This document shows positions 24,825 through 32,815 of a stretch of 41,961 bases of DNA, piece by piece. A program made the translations under genes and the position numbers. The notes under the pieces are model-generated. The model was not told the origin of the DNA. It ran no database searches and was given only the letters and a program-made list of their open reading frames with translations. Origin of the DNA: Deltaproteobacteria bacterium. GTDB taxonomy: Bacteria > Bdellovibrionota > UBA1018 > UBA923. The stretch spans positions 1 through 41,961 of the forward strand of contig JACPKS010000071.1 in assembly GCA_016186905.1 (NCBI GenBank), in the 5' to 3' direction. Position 1 is the stretch's first letter, and the number at the start of each line of letters is the position of its first letter.

Positions 24825-26100
24825 GCGCGCGCGCAAGCGCGAGGAGCACGCGCGACAGCGCGCAGAACACGCGCGTAAGCGCGCAGAACACGCGCGACAG
24901 CGCGAAGGGAATCAATTGTGGGCCCAAGAACTACTGGCCTCCTACACAACAGTTGATTCTCTGTTTGCAGACGGATTTTTGACAGCCGACGAAGCACGGA
25001 AACTCCGTGCAATCGGCGACCGCTTTCGCATCCGCATCCCTCGCTACTACGCGGAGCTCATGGATCGCTCCGCGAAGGGGCGAGACGCGTGTCCTATCCG
25101 CAAGCAAGCAATTCCCGCTCTTGAGGAAGCAGATCCGACATTGCCTTCCTGGGCGCAAGAGATGAGCTTGCGCACCTTTGGGCGCGAAGTGCCCTGGCTT
25201 GACGACGCGATCGGCGATCTCGCGAAACTCGCGGCGCCCAGGCTTACCCACCGGTACGAAAACCGCGCGATCCTGCACCTAAGCTCGCTCTGCGCGCTCT
25301 ACTGCCGCTTTTGTTTTCGCAAAACGCATTTGAACGACGCCGGGCGCGCGCTTTACGGGGGAGCGCTTGATCCCGCGATCGACTACCTGCGCGCGCACGG
25401 GGAAATCCGCGAGCTCGTGCTCACCGGCGGCGATCCGCTTTCGGTATCGGATGCGGTGCTTGCGCGTCTGTTTGAGCGGCTTTCCGCGGTCGCGCATCTT
25501 AAGGCTGTTCGCATCCACACGCGCATGCCGGCAACACTTCCCTCGCGACTGACCGATGCGCTCGCGCGCATGCTGACCGCGCAACCTTTCCAGGTTGCGC
25601 TCGTCGCGCACTTCAATCATCCAAAAGAACTCACTGCCGTGGCGCTCGCTGCCCTGCGGTCTTTTCGCGCGAAAGGAATCCCGCTTTTTAACCAGAGTGT
25701 TCTGCTGAGGGGCATCAACGATTCGGCTGAGGTACTCGCCGTGCTTTTTCAGGGTCTGTACGAAAACGGCGTCAAGCCGACGTATCTGCATCACCCCGAC
25801 TGGACGCCGGGCACGTTTCATTTTCGGGTGCCCATCGAGCATGGCCGCGCGATCGTTCGCGCGCTATCTGGGCGCGTGTCGGGGCCGGCATTGCCGCATT
25901 ACGTTTTGGATCTGCCGGGCGGAGGCGGAAAAGTTCTCCTCATGGATACCGAACGCGTTTTGATTCTCGAGTCGTGCACGGCCGACGGTATTGCCGGAAG
26001 TATCTATCGAATCGTCGCGAGTCCGGAAACACGAAGCGCTTCTCGCGAGGCACGATACGCGGATTTCAGTCCCGTTGATGCATCGTTTTGTAATGAGTAG
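24814..26100 (+). CDS. Second KamA-family radical SAM aminomutase with repeat-bearing N-terminus
   Basis: A paralogue of the preceding gene, divergent in sequence. It has CALYCRFC (Cys160, Cys164, Cys167), LVLTGGDPLSVSDAVLARLF, AHFNHPKELTAVALAALRSF, Asp329 (HHPDW), Asp366 and the PLP Lys373 in LDLPGGGGK. All catalytic positions, including both lysine-holding aspartates, are present. The open frame starts at a TTG (24814) inside the end of kamA and runs through a 21-bp tandem repeat coding the basic heptads ARKREEH, ARQRAEH, ARKRAEH. A second TTG at 24916, preceded by AAGGGA, would begin just after the repeat (LWAQELLASYT), where similarity to the first protein starts. Either start is possible. 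The different start codon and weak similarity suggest a distinct role or substrate, such as an EpmB-like function. Confidence 0.82.
   Translation: MNHERARKREEHARQRAEHARKRAEHARQREGNQLWAQELLASYTTVDSLFADGFLTADEARKLRAIGDRFRIRIPRYYAELMDRSAKGRDACPIRKQAIPALEEADPTLPSWAQEMSLRTFGREVPWLDDAIGDLAKLAAPRLTHRYENRAILHLSSLCALYCRFCFRKTHLNDAGRALYGGALDPAIDYLRAHGEIRELVLTGGDPLSVSDAVLARLFERLSAVAHLKAVRIHTRMPATLPSRLTDALARMLTAQPFQVALVAHFNHPKELTAVALAALRSFRAKGIPLFNQSVLLRGINDSAEVLAVLFQGLYENGVKPTYLHHPDWTPGTFHFRVPIEHGRAIVRALSGRVSGPALPHYVLDLPGGGGKVLLMDTERVLILESCTADGIAGSIYRIVASPETRSASREARYADFSPVDASFCNE
24829..24906 (+). repeat. 21-bp tandem repeat, 3.7 copies, at the aminomutase gene junction
   Basis: Units begin at 24829, 24850, 24871 and 24892 (partial) and share GCGCG, an A/C/T-variable base, AGCGCG, then a (G/C)AGAACAC-like end. 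In frame they encode a basic heptad repeat. They sit just after the kamA stop and before the second possible TTG start of the paralogue. The repeat is either a translated charged arm or a leader structure. Confidence 0.8.
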
Positions 26101-26155
26101 GCAGCCACCTTTTGATGACGCACCGCTTTCCGCCGTGAGTTAGCAGCCACCTTAT
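26096..26155 (+). repeat. Two copies of a short motif between convergent genes
   Basis: AGTAGGCAGCCACCTTTTG (26096-26114) overlaps the stop codon of the second aminomutase gene. A close copy, AGTTAGCAGCCACCTTATTT, begins at 26139 and overlaps the stop of the convergent secreted-protein gene. They share GCAGCCACCTT exactly. A third copy with 17 of 19 bases identical to the first lies at 40317-40335. Confidence 0.7.
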
Positions 26156-27306
26156 TTTGGGCCGCAAAACTTCGGATTTTTCTTGCAGAAATCCCAGAGC
26201 TCAAGCGCGATGCCCGCGATCTCTTCCTTGTTCTCGGGCGTCATCTTGACGTCGGATAAAAGCTTTTCATCGAGCTCGGGATCCGGGTCGGCCCACCGGT
26301 CGTAGAATACGTCTCCGTTGGCTTCCACGCGGATCAGGTCGCGGCATTCGTTGGCGGGCTTGCTGATGTCCCATATGCAGATCTTCGCGGAACCGTCGGG
26401 CTTTTCATCGACGACGTCGTAGACCTGAACGACGTGGATGGCCTTTCCGTCGGGCTTCGTCGGGCTCGAGTTCGCGGCCGTGAAATAGATTTTGGGATTG
26501 TAGCCCTTGGCGATCTCTTCCTTGAGCGAGGCGATCACCTTATCCATTTCACGCTCATAGGTCTTGAAGCGGTTGCTCATCAAGATCACGATGTTGGAGA
26601 GGTTGATTTTGACCGCCAGGTTTCCCCACTGCTCGATCACCTTCTCTTTAAGGTAGAGCTCAAACTCGGGCTCAGAGGAGAATTCATGGAGGTTCGCGTA
26701 GCCCGGAAAGATCGTGGCGCGCCCGTTCAGCACGCGATCAATTTTTTTGAAGTAATATTTCATCCACGCTTTGGGATTCTCTTCGCGTACGGGAACCGTC
26801 TCCCCCGACCAGTTTGTCTTGAAAAACGCCAGCATGCTGAACTTACGCGTCGTCGTCGTATGTCCCCAGCAGCAGTGGAAGTTCGAGTCCCCGCTGCAAA
26901 CGGCGGAGTAAGATTCTTCGAGATTGGCAAACGAGAGGGAGTTCTCGACCGACGGCACGGTTTGCGCGGCCTTGACCTTAAGAATGTCAAAGCCGTTCGG
27001 GATGCGCGCGAGGCGATCAACCGCCGACCCTCTCCAAAGGCGGACGACGCAGCCGACGAGATCTTCGGGCAAGCGCTTGAGCTTCTGGATGGCCACCTTT
27101 TTCATGTAGTCGACCTGCTTGGGGCCGATTTTTTTCGGCTTATAAAGCGAAGGCCTCTTTAAACCGGTCTCGCCGCTTTCGTTCTTGCCCGTTCCGATAT
27201 GAGGCTTTTCGTCCTTAGGCTGCGCATAGGCGGGCATGGAAAAAGAGGCGGAAGCCACAAACGAAGCAAACACGACTCCGGCAAGAAGCGTTTTGGAGGG
27301 ATTCAT
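26152..27306 (-). CDS. Secreted hypothetical protein, possibly papain-fold
   Basis: A 384-residue protein with a signal peptide (LLAGVVFASFVASASFSMPA, cleavage probably after AYAQ). I do not recognise the family with certainty. The spacing of three elements suggests a cysteine-peptidase-like fold: SNFHCCWGHTTTT (Cys145/Cys146), KAIHVVQVYDVVD (His291) and KICIWDISKPAN (Asp313). The last two look like the His strand and Asp/Asn turn of C39/papain-fold enzymes. Cysteines elsewhere (86, 137, 310, and near the C-terminus in WDFCKKNPKFCGPK) could form disulfides in the periplasm. It is divergent from a clear papain-like gene, with a 96-114 nt shared upstream region. Catalytic activity is inferred only. 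Confidence 0.6.
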   Translation of the reverse strand: MNPSKTLLAGVVFASFVASASFSMPAYAQPKDEKPHIGTGKNESGETGLKRPSLYKPKKIGPKQVDYMKKVAIQKLKRLPEDLVGCVVRLWRGSAVDRLARIPNGFDILKVKAAQTVPSVENSLSFANLEESYSAVCSGDSNFHCCWGHTTTTRKFSMLAFFKTNWSGETVPVREENPKAWMKYYFKKIDRVLNGRATIFPGYANLHEFSSEPEFELYLKEKVIEQWGNLAVKINLSNIVILMSNRFKTYEREMDKVIASLKEEIAKGYNPKIYFTAANSSPTKPDGKAIHVVQVYDVVDEKPDGSAKICIWDISKPANECRDLIRVEANGDVFYDRWADPDPELDEKLLSDVKMTPENKEEIAGIALELWDFCKKNPKFCGPK

Positions 27307-27420
27307 CTAACGTTTGATCGACTTTCGGAACCGATTATTGAATAGGCATTTTTTTCCCGCGTTTTTTTTCGCGCCGGCGTTTTTTGACAGCCCGCGCGCG
27401 CTGTGCTCACATTCAAGCTC

Positions 27421-28587
27421 ATGAGGGTCTTCGCCGCCATCGCGCTGCTGCTTTCAACGGTTTCGCTTGCCGCCGATCGCGACTGCTCACCCGTTAATCT
27501 CTACGAAAATCCAGTCGATCCGCTTTGGGAAATCCCGATCGCCCAGCAAGGGCCGCTTTACGTTTGTTACGCCCTAACCGCGGCGCAGATGATCGATTAT
27601 TACCTTTTAAGCCACGGCATGGAACGGCCCGAGGGAGGAAGCTCCGCGCTCTGGATCGCTTACAATCACAAATCGTCCGGGGCGTTTCCGAGAAAGCTCA
27701 TCCAGTGGGACCGGCGGGAGCTCGGATACTCTTATATGAAGTGGGCGATCGCTGACGCGAAAAGAAACGGAATTTGCGGCAATAGCGCGGTCGATCCCGT
27801 TGTTTCCCGCATTAAATCCGACGCACGGATGACGGATTTCGAATTTATCTACCTCTTTGAGCAGGTGTGGATGAACCAGGACCGAATCGATTGGAACGAT
27901 CGCAAAAGCATCGAAAGTTTCATCGCGGAATTGAACCAGGAAGTCGAAGGCCTCGCCCGCGCCGGAATTTTAAGTGACCTGATCGCGCGAATCGCGGAGC
28001 GAATCCGTGGCATCCCCGGCAAGAACGGAAAAAGCGCGTTGCCTTACTTCGGCGAAACGATTTTCGGCGAATGCCGCGAGAACAGACTGCTTCATCCGTC
28101 CCTTCCTGAGCCGAATACCGCGGGAATTGCGTACGCGAGCAATGCCAGGATCCTGCGCAGGATTGACTCCGCGCTTGACGGGGATTCACGTCAGCCCGCG
28201 GGAATCGGCTATTGCGCGAATATTTACGATGAAGGCCACCAGGGGTACAAAAACTTCGACAGGCTCGAGCTGCTGAGCGGATCGTGGATGCCACGCGCGC
28301 TGAGAACGCTCACCTCTGGCTGCTACCAGCACTACTCGCTGATCGTCGGTCGCCGTCCGGCTTCCGATGGAACCTGCCAGTATCTTCTGCGTAACTCTTA
28401 CGGAACGGGGTTCTGGTCGAAAAACTGGGAATGCGTTTGCGCGCGACCGGATCAAACACTCTACGCCTGCGCTTACGACCCGGCTCATTCGCAAGATGAT
28501 GCCGTCGTCGGCTGCTGGGTTGACAGCCAGACACTCGCGTCGAACACCTTCGACGTCGAGTATTTTGAATCACCGAATACCTTGTAA
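27421..28587 (+). CDS. Secreted papain-like (C1-type) cysteine peptidase
   Basis: I start at the ATG at 27421, which begins a clean signal peptide (MRVFAAIALLLSTVSLAA); a GTG at 27403 is also in frame. The 388-residue protein shows the papain catalytic set. QQGPLYVCYALTAAQMIDYY has Gln43 six residues before Cys49, as papain's oxyanion-hole Gln is from its Cys. CYQHYSLIVGRR gives His304. YLLRNSYGTGFWSKNW gives Asn325 and matches papain's NSWGTGWG. The usual CGSCW is YVCY, so one structural Cys is missing. An insert of about 200 residues lies between Cys and His. The enzyme probably acts in the periplasm or outside the cell. TTGACA at 27384-27389 may be its -35 element. Confidence 0.78.
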   Translation: MRVFAAIALLLSTVSLAADRDCSPVNLYENPVDPLWEIPIAQQGPLYVCYALTAAQMIDYYLLSHGMERPEGGSSALWIAYNHKSSGAFPRKLIQWDRRELGYSYMKWAIADAKRNGICGNSAVDPVVSRIKSDARMTDFEFIYLFEQVWMNQDRIDWNDRKSIESFIAELNQEVEGLARAGILSDLIARIAERIRGIPGKNGKSALPYFGETIFGECRENRLLHPSLPEPNTAGIAYASNARILRRIDSALDGDSRQPAGIGYCANIYDEGHQGYKNFDRLELLSGSWMPRALRTLTSGCYQHYSLIVGRRPASDGTCQYLLRNSYGTGFWSKNWECVCARPDQTLYACAYDPAHSQDDAVVGCWVDSQTLASNTFDVEYFESPNTL

Positions 28588-28723
28588 ATTTTCACCGATT
28601 TCTCGCGGCTTGGCGGATCAGAGTGACTCCATTCACACTGAAAGCCCGACGAATCTTGTCAAATAGTTTTAAAAAAAACTTCTCATTTCCGCGATCTGAC
28701 TTTTTAATCCACACACGGAAATT

Positions 28724-28739
28724 CGGCACGGTTTGTGCT
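28724..28739 (+). promoter_or_regulatory. Second sigma-54-like promoter, upstream of the DUF6600-type gene
   Basis: CGGCACG, four bases, then GTGCT has the GG (28725-28726) and GC (28737-28738) 12 bp apart, like RpoN promoters; two consensus positions differ. A start near 28750 would leave room for the AAGGAGAG ribosome-binding site before 28773. The rest of 28588-28772 holds an A-rich run and no gene. Confidence 0.4.
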
Positions 28740-28772
28740 CTATCCCTGATCGATTCAACAAAGGAGAGAGTC

Positions 28773-30548
28773 ATGAAACAGTCGAGCGAAGATTTTTACT
28801 GCACACGCACAAACTCAAGAGCAGCGCTTTGGGCAGGCGCCCTCTTCATTCTAGGATTTCTGCTCGCGTTTTTCTCACCGCCCGCTTCCGCCGCCATCCA
28901 AACCCGAATCGTTTCCATCAACGGAAATTACCAAACCACTCACGCCGCAAGCCTCACGGTCTACACCGGCGACGTCATCTCGCTCATGGCCGATCAGCTC
29001 GATCTCGACGCCTTCGGCAATGTCACCGGGCTTTACCGGCGTTCCGAGGAGTTCATCTGGAACACCGACATCCGCTCGACGGATTTCTGCGCGCCGGCTT
29101 GGGCCGACTGCGCGGGATCCAACTTCGAAACGCATGAATACGGCGTGAATTTCTACGTCCCGGCGAACATGCCTCAAAACGTGACGCTTACGGTTTTGAA
29201 CCGCAACGACGGTTCCTACGACCAGATCAAACTCAGCTACGCCGGATCGCGCGCGCCTTCCTACGCGGGCGGCAGCGGCGGCGGATATTACGACGACAAC
29301 GGCTCGTTTGATCACAACAGTTCCCTCGCGGGTTACGGCCGCTGGGTTTACATCAACGGCGACCGCGTCTTCGTTCCGTACTCGTATGTTTCGAACTGGC
29401 AGCCGTATCAGCACGGCTACTGGTATTGGACCTCGTACGGATGGGCCTGGTACTCGTATGACCCGTGGGGATGGGTGACCGACCACTACGGCTACTGGAG
29501 ACACCATGGCACGTACGGCTGGGTGTGGATGCCGTTCACGGGCTCGTATTACACCTGGCGCCCCTGTGTGGTGACGTTCTACTACACCTCGGGCGGCATC
29601 GGCTGGTCGCCGTACTGGAGCGGATATGGCAACGGTTACTGGAACGGATATTCCAGCGGCTACAACCATGGGTACAACGACGGCTACTGGAACGGCTACA
29701 ACGCCGGACTCAACGCGGGAAGCCATTTCGGCACGACGTTCGTGCAGAACAACCATTTCACGTCGGTCAATATCTATAACGTGCAGATCACGAACGTAAC
29801 GGTCGTGAACAACTACTACACCGAAGCCGTGCACGCGAATGCGTACGGGCAGGTTTTGGGAAGTGTTGGCGGTGTTGTTTCGACCGCGGTGACTCCGAAG
29901 CAATTCGTGGAGTCGCGTGGCGTGACGGTTGCCGAAGTGCCCGTGCAGGTGATTCCGCGGCCAACGGCGGGCGGAGGCACGATCAACGTCGTACGCCCGC
30001 GCGATGCCGTGTCGGTGCCGACGGAATACCAGCAGGCGGCAACGACCATCGGGCGCCCGCGTAACGATAATACGCCTGTACCGGTGGGTTCGGTCATCAA
30101 TCCGAAAGACGGCGTGGTGACACCTCCTCGCGGAGTGGGCAACGGACGCGATGTCGTGATCGCGCCGAAAAAGCCCGATGGAACGACGCTTCCTCCGATC
30201 GGACGCCCCTCACGGCCTGAGCCGAGCCAGCCGGAGCCGACGATTCCGTCACGGCCACAGCCGACGACCCCAACTCGTCCGACCCCGATGCCGACTGAAC
30301 CGTCGAGGCCAGCACCATCAAGGCCTGAGCCGAGCCGGCCGGAGCCGACGTTTCCGTCACGGCCCACGCCGAGCCAGCCGTCGAGGCCACAGCCGAGCCA
30401 GCCATCGAGACCAGCGCCGTCGCGCCCGAGCGGCGGTGGCGGCAGCGGGTACACGCCAAGGCCCGCGCCCTCGCAGCCGTCTCGTCCGGCCCCCGCGCCA
30501 TCCAGACCTGCTCCGATGCCGAGCCGTGGCGGTGGAGGACACCGTTAG
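28773..30548 (+). CDS. Secreted DUF6600-type protein with aromatic repeats and proline-rich tail
   Basis: The start is the ATG at 28773 with AAGGAGAG upstream; the frame is open from 28623 but reads through the leader. The 591-residue protein has a signal anchor or peptide (ALFILGFLLAFFSPPASA). A beta-sandwich-like domain follows (about residues 40-160), then the DUF6600/YXWGXW-type block with GYWYWTSYGWAWYSYDPWGW and GYWRHHGTYGWVWMPF. A Tyr/Gly/Asn stretch of GYWNGY-like repeats leads to a Pro-rich C-terminus of SRPEPSQPEP and SQPSRPAPS repeats ending GGGGHR. The family's function is unknown; such proteins are envelope or surface associated. The Pro-rich tail may span or bind peptidoglycan. 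Confidence 0.78.
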   Translation: MKQSSEDFYCTRTNSRAALWAGALFILGFLLAFFSPPASAAIQTRIVSINGNYQTTHAASLTVYTGDVISLMADQLDLDAFGNVTGLYRRSEEFIWNTDIRSTDFCAPAWADCAGSNFETHEYGVNFYVPANMPQNVTLTVLNRNDGSYDQIKLSYAGSRAPSYAGGSGGGYYDDNGSFDHNSSLAGYGRWVYINGDRVFVPYSYVSNWQPYQHGYWYWTSYGWAWYSYDPWGWVTDHYGYWRHHGTYGWVWMPFTGSYYTWRPCVVTFYYTSGGIGWSPYWSGYGNGYWNGYSSGYNHGYNDGYWNGYNAGLNAGSHFGTTFVQNNHFTSVNIYNVQITNVTVVNNYYTEAVHANAYGQVLGSVGGVVSTAVTPKQFVESRGVTVAEVPVQVIPRPTAGGGTINVVRPRDAVSVPTEYQQAATTIGRPRNDNTPVPVGSVINPKDGVVTPPRGVGNGRDVVIAPKKPDGTTLPPIGRPSRPEPSQPEPTIPSRPQPTTPTRPTPMPTEPSRPAPSRPEPSRPEPTFPSRPTPSQPSRPQPSQPSRPAPSRPSGGGGSGYTPRPAPSQPSRPAPAPSRPAPMPSRGGGGHR

Positions 30549-30660
30549 GACTTGTGACAAAATAAGTTGGACGGATTGCGAGTGAGGAGAAAACTGACGA
30601 AGTATAAAGGCAAAAGAAGCGAGTGGCGTCCCGCGAGGTAATCACCGGCCGTTTTGCGCG

Positions 30661-31806
30661 TTATCCTGCGTGCCCGAAAATATTCTCCAGCGCTTTCGCC
30701 CACGGCAGAATCACAATGCCATCGAGTTCGCGCGCGGTTTCCCCCATATAAGCCACGATGGCCCGGTGTTTTTTCCCGAAATAATCCTTGAAGCTTTTGA
30801 GCCCGGTGAGATCCGATTTGCCGACGTTTTTTGTCGCTTTGACCTCAATCGCGAAAACCTCCCCGCCTATTTCAAGGATGAAATCCACTTCCGCATTATG
30901 ACTCGTTCGATAGGTGCTGACCCGATAGTCGAGGTCGAATGCTTTCGCGGTTGAAACGATCTGCTGAAGCATGAAGTGCTCGAAGAGATTTCCCTTGCGG
31001 TCATTGGATACATCGAATCCGCCGACCGCGGCGTTGAGCACGCCCACATCGAAGAAGTAGTATCTTGGATGTTGAATCAGGCGCTTTTTTCCGCCCGCGA
31101 CGAATGGATCGAGCGAATGAACGATCAAGGTATCGGAGAGAATTTCAAAATATCGCTTCACCGAGGATCGTTCGACGTAAGACAGGGCCGCGACTTTCGA
31201 AAAATCGATAAAATTCCCCGAACCCGACGCGACGACGTCGAAGAATCGGCTAAAGCCCTCCAGATTTCGCGTGAGCGATTCGGCCTGGATTTCCTCTTTC
31301 AGATACGTGGCGCTGTAAGAGCGCAGCGTTTTTTTCCATTCCTCGCTCCCGTCGAGATAGATTCCTGGGAGCATTCCCCTGGTGAGCGCGCGGTTGACGT
31401 CGAGGCGATCGCCGAGCTCGGCATGGCAAAGCGGCCCCAGTTCGAACGTATGGATGCGTCCTGGCAGGAGATTGGCCTTCCCGCGCCTGAGTTTTCTGGC
31501 GCTCGACCCTGTAAGCAAGAATCGGGGCGCGTTGCCCCGGTCGATCAGAAACTGGATCGTGTTGAGCAGCGATGGAACTCTCTGGATTTCATCGATAAAT
31601 ACGGAATTTCTGCCTTTGACTTCCTCCTTAAGCAGTGCAGGATCCTTCAGGTGCTGCAGGAACACGATTTCATCGGAAAGATTGATTTCAAGATCCGGGC
31701 ATAGCGCTCGAATCAGAGTCGATTTTCCGGTCTGCCTACAGCCCAAAAGGAGCGCACTCTTCGTGCTTTTGTTAATAATATCGAAAAGTTTTCTACGATG
31801 ATACAT
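30661..31806 (-). CDS. AAA-type ATPase with C-terminal DUF4143 domain
   Basis: A 381-residue protein of the AAA_14/DUF4143 family. The N-terminal P-loop is LGCRQTGKSTLI, the Walker B is NSVFIDEIQRVPSLL, and the sensor region is RFLLTGSSARKLRRG. The DUF4143 part holds YLKEEIQAESLTRNLEGFSR, a winged-helix-like segment, and EVDFILEIGGEVFAIEVKAT, which resembles a PD-(D/E)xK nuclease core. The role of the family is unresolved; members are often mobile and poorly conserved between strains. It appears less GC-rich than its neighbours and has its own promoter inside an inverted repeat, consistent with an acquired, self-regulated gene. The 112 nt before 30661 contain nothing I can name. Confidence 0.88.
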   Translation of the reverse strand: MYHRRKLFDIINKSTKSALLLGCRQTGKSTLIRALCPDLEINLSDEIVFLQHLKDPALLKEEVKGRNSVFIDEIQRVPSLLNTIQFLIDRGNAPRFLLTGSSARKLRRGKANLLPGRIHTFELGPLCHAELGDRLDVNRALTRGMLPGIYLDGSEEWKKTLRSYSATYLKEEIQAESLTRNLEGFSRFFDVVASGSGNFIDFSKVAALSYVERSSVKRYFEILSDTLIVHSLDPFVAGGKKRLIQHPRYYFFDVGVLNAAVGGFDVSNDRKGNLFEHFMLQQIVSTAKAFDLDYRVSTYRTSHNAEVDFILEIGGEVFAIEVKATKNVGKSDLTGLKSFKDYFGKKHRAIVAYMGETARELDGIVILPWAKALENIFGHAG

Positions 31807-31809
31807 ATG

Positions 31810-31843
31810 TGCTCATTATACCGTGTAAAATGAGCAGATGCAA
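31810..31843 (-). promoter_or_regulatory. Promoter and inverted-repeat operator of the DUF4143 ATPase gene
   Basis: On the minus strand TTGCAT (31843-31838) and TATAAT (31820-31815) are 17 bp apart. An inverted repeat, TGCTCATT (31810-31817) and AATGAGCA (31829-31836), covers the -10 element and spacer. Only 8 nt separate the -10 from the ATG, so the message may be nearly leaderless. Confidence 0.6.
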
Positions 31844-31852
31844 ATACAAGGA

Positions 31853-32815
31853 TCAATTCGCGTGGGGCTGCCGCTCGAATCCCACCGAACGGCCGACGAA
31901 ATAAAGCGGGCGAGCGCGGACTTCGTCGAAAACGCGCCCGAGATATTCGCCCATGATTCCGAGCGCCAGAAGTTGCACCCCTCCAAGAAAGAGCACGACG
32001 ATCATGATCGACGTCCAGCCGGGAATCGTCGCGCGCGTAAAAAAGCGCGCGTAGAGCGCCCACAAAATGCCGATAAAAGACGCCGCGGCGGTGAACGTGC
32101 CGGCGTACATCGCAAGCTGCAGCGGCGCGCTAGAAAACGCGGTCACGCCGTCGAGCGCGAAGCGCAGCATCTTGCGAAACGGATAGTGCGTTTCGCCGAA
32201 CTTGCGGCTTTCGCGGTCGTAGAGCACGCCAGTCTGCCGATATCCCACCCACGCCACGAGCCCGCGCACGAAGCGGTTGCGCTCGGGAAGCCTTAAGAAC
32301 GCGTCGACCGCTTTGCGATCCATGAGACGAAAATCGCCCGTATCGACCGGAATATCGAAATGCGTGAGTTTGCGGATCAGCCGGTAGAACATCTTCGCGG
32401 TCCAAAGTTTAAACGGCGTTTCGCCCTCGCGCCGGCGGCGGACGGCGTAGACGACCTCGAATCCTTCGCGCCACTTCGCCAGGAATTCGAGAATCAGCTC
32501 GGGCGGATCCTGCAGGTCGGCGTCCATCACCGTGACCGTGTCGCCGGTGGCCCATTCCATCCCGGCCGAAATCGCGACCTGGTGCCCGAAGTTGCGCGAA
32601 AAATGCAGCGTCTTAAACCGCGCGTCGAGCTGATTGAGCCGATCGAGCGCTTCGTCCGAGCCGTCGCGGCTGCCGTCGTCGACGAAAATCACTTCGGCGT
32701 CGGCGCGTTCGGTCTGCGTGATACGGTCGGCGACGGCGCGCATCCTCGCGAAAAGCGGCTCGATGCCCTGGGCCTCGTTAAAGACGGGAATGACGATGGA
32801 GTGCTTTGGACTCAT
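31853..32815 (-). CDS. Family 2 glycosyltransferase, DPM1/GtrB-like
   Basis: A 320-residue membrane glycosyltransferase that probably moves a sugar from a nucleotide donor to polyprenyl phosphate. The GT-A domain has SIVIPVFNEAQGIEPLF, VIFVDDGSRDGSDEALDRL, LHFSRNFGHQVAISAGMEWA and VTVMDADLQDPPELILEFL with the DxD-type metal site. VYAVRRRREGETPFKLWTAK and DTGDFRLMDRKAV follow. Two C-terminal hydrophobic helices (LQLAMYAGTFTAAASFIGIL and IMIVVLFLGGVQLLALGIMG) and GEYLGRVFDEVRARPLYFV are typical of the GtrB/ArnC-like group. Its ATG overlaps the stop of the methyltransferase gene by 4 nt. Confidence 0.92.
   Translation of the reverse strand: MSPKHSIVIPVFNEAQGIEPLFARMRAVADRITQTERADAEVIFVDDGSRDGSDEALDRLNQLDARFKTLHFSRNFGHQVAISAGMEWATGDTVTVMDADLQDPPELILEFLAKWREGFEVVYAVRRRREGETPFKLWTAKMFYRLIRKLTHFDIPVDTGDFRLMDRKAVDAFLRLPERNRFVRGLVAWVGYRQTGVLYDRESRKFGETHYPFRKMLRFALDGVTAFSSAPLQLAMYAGTFTAAASFIGILWALYARFFTRATIPGWTSIMIVVLFLGGVQLLALGIMGEYLGRVFDEVRARPLYFVGRSVGFERQPHAN

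Noticed and set aside
24829-24906. Possible CRISPR-like array
   Set aside because: Units are contiguous without spacers, keep the reading frame and encode heptads.
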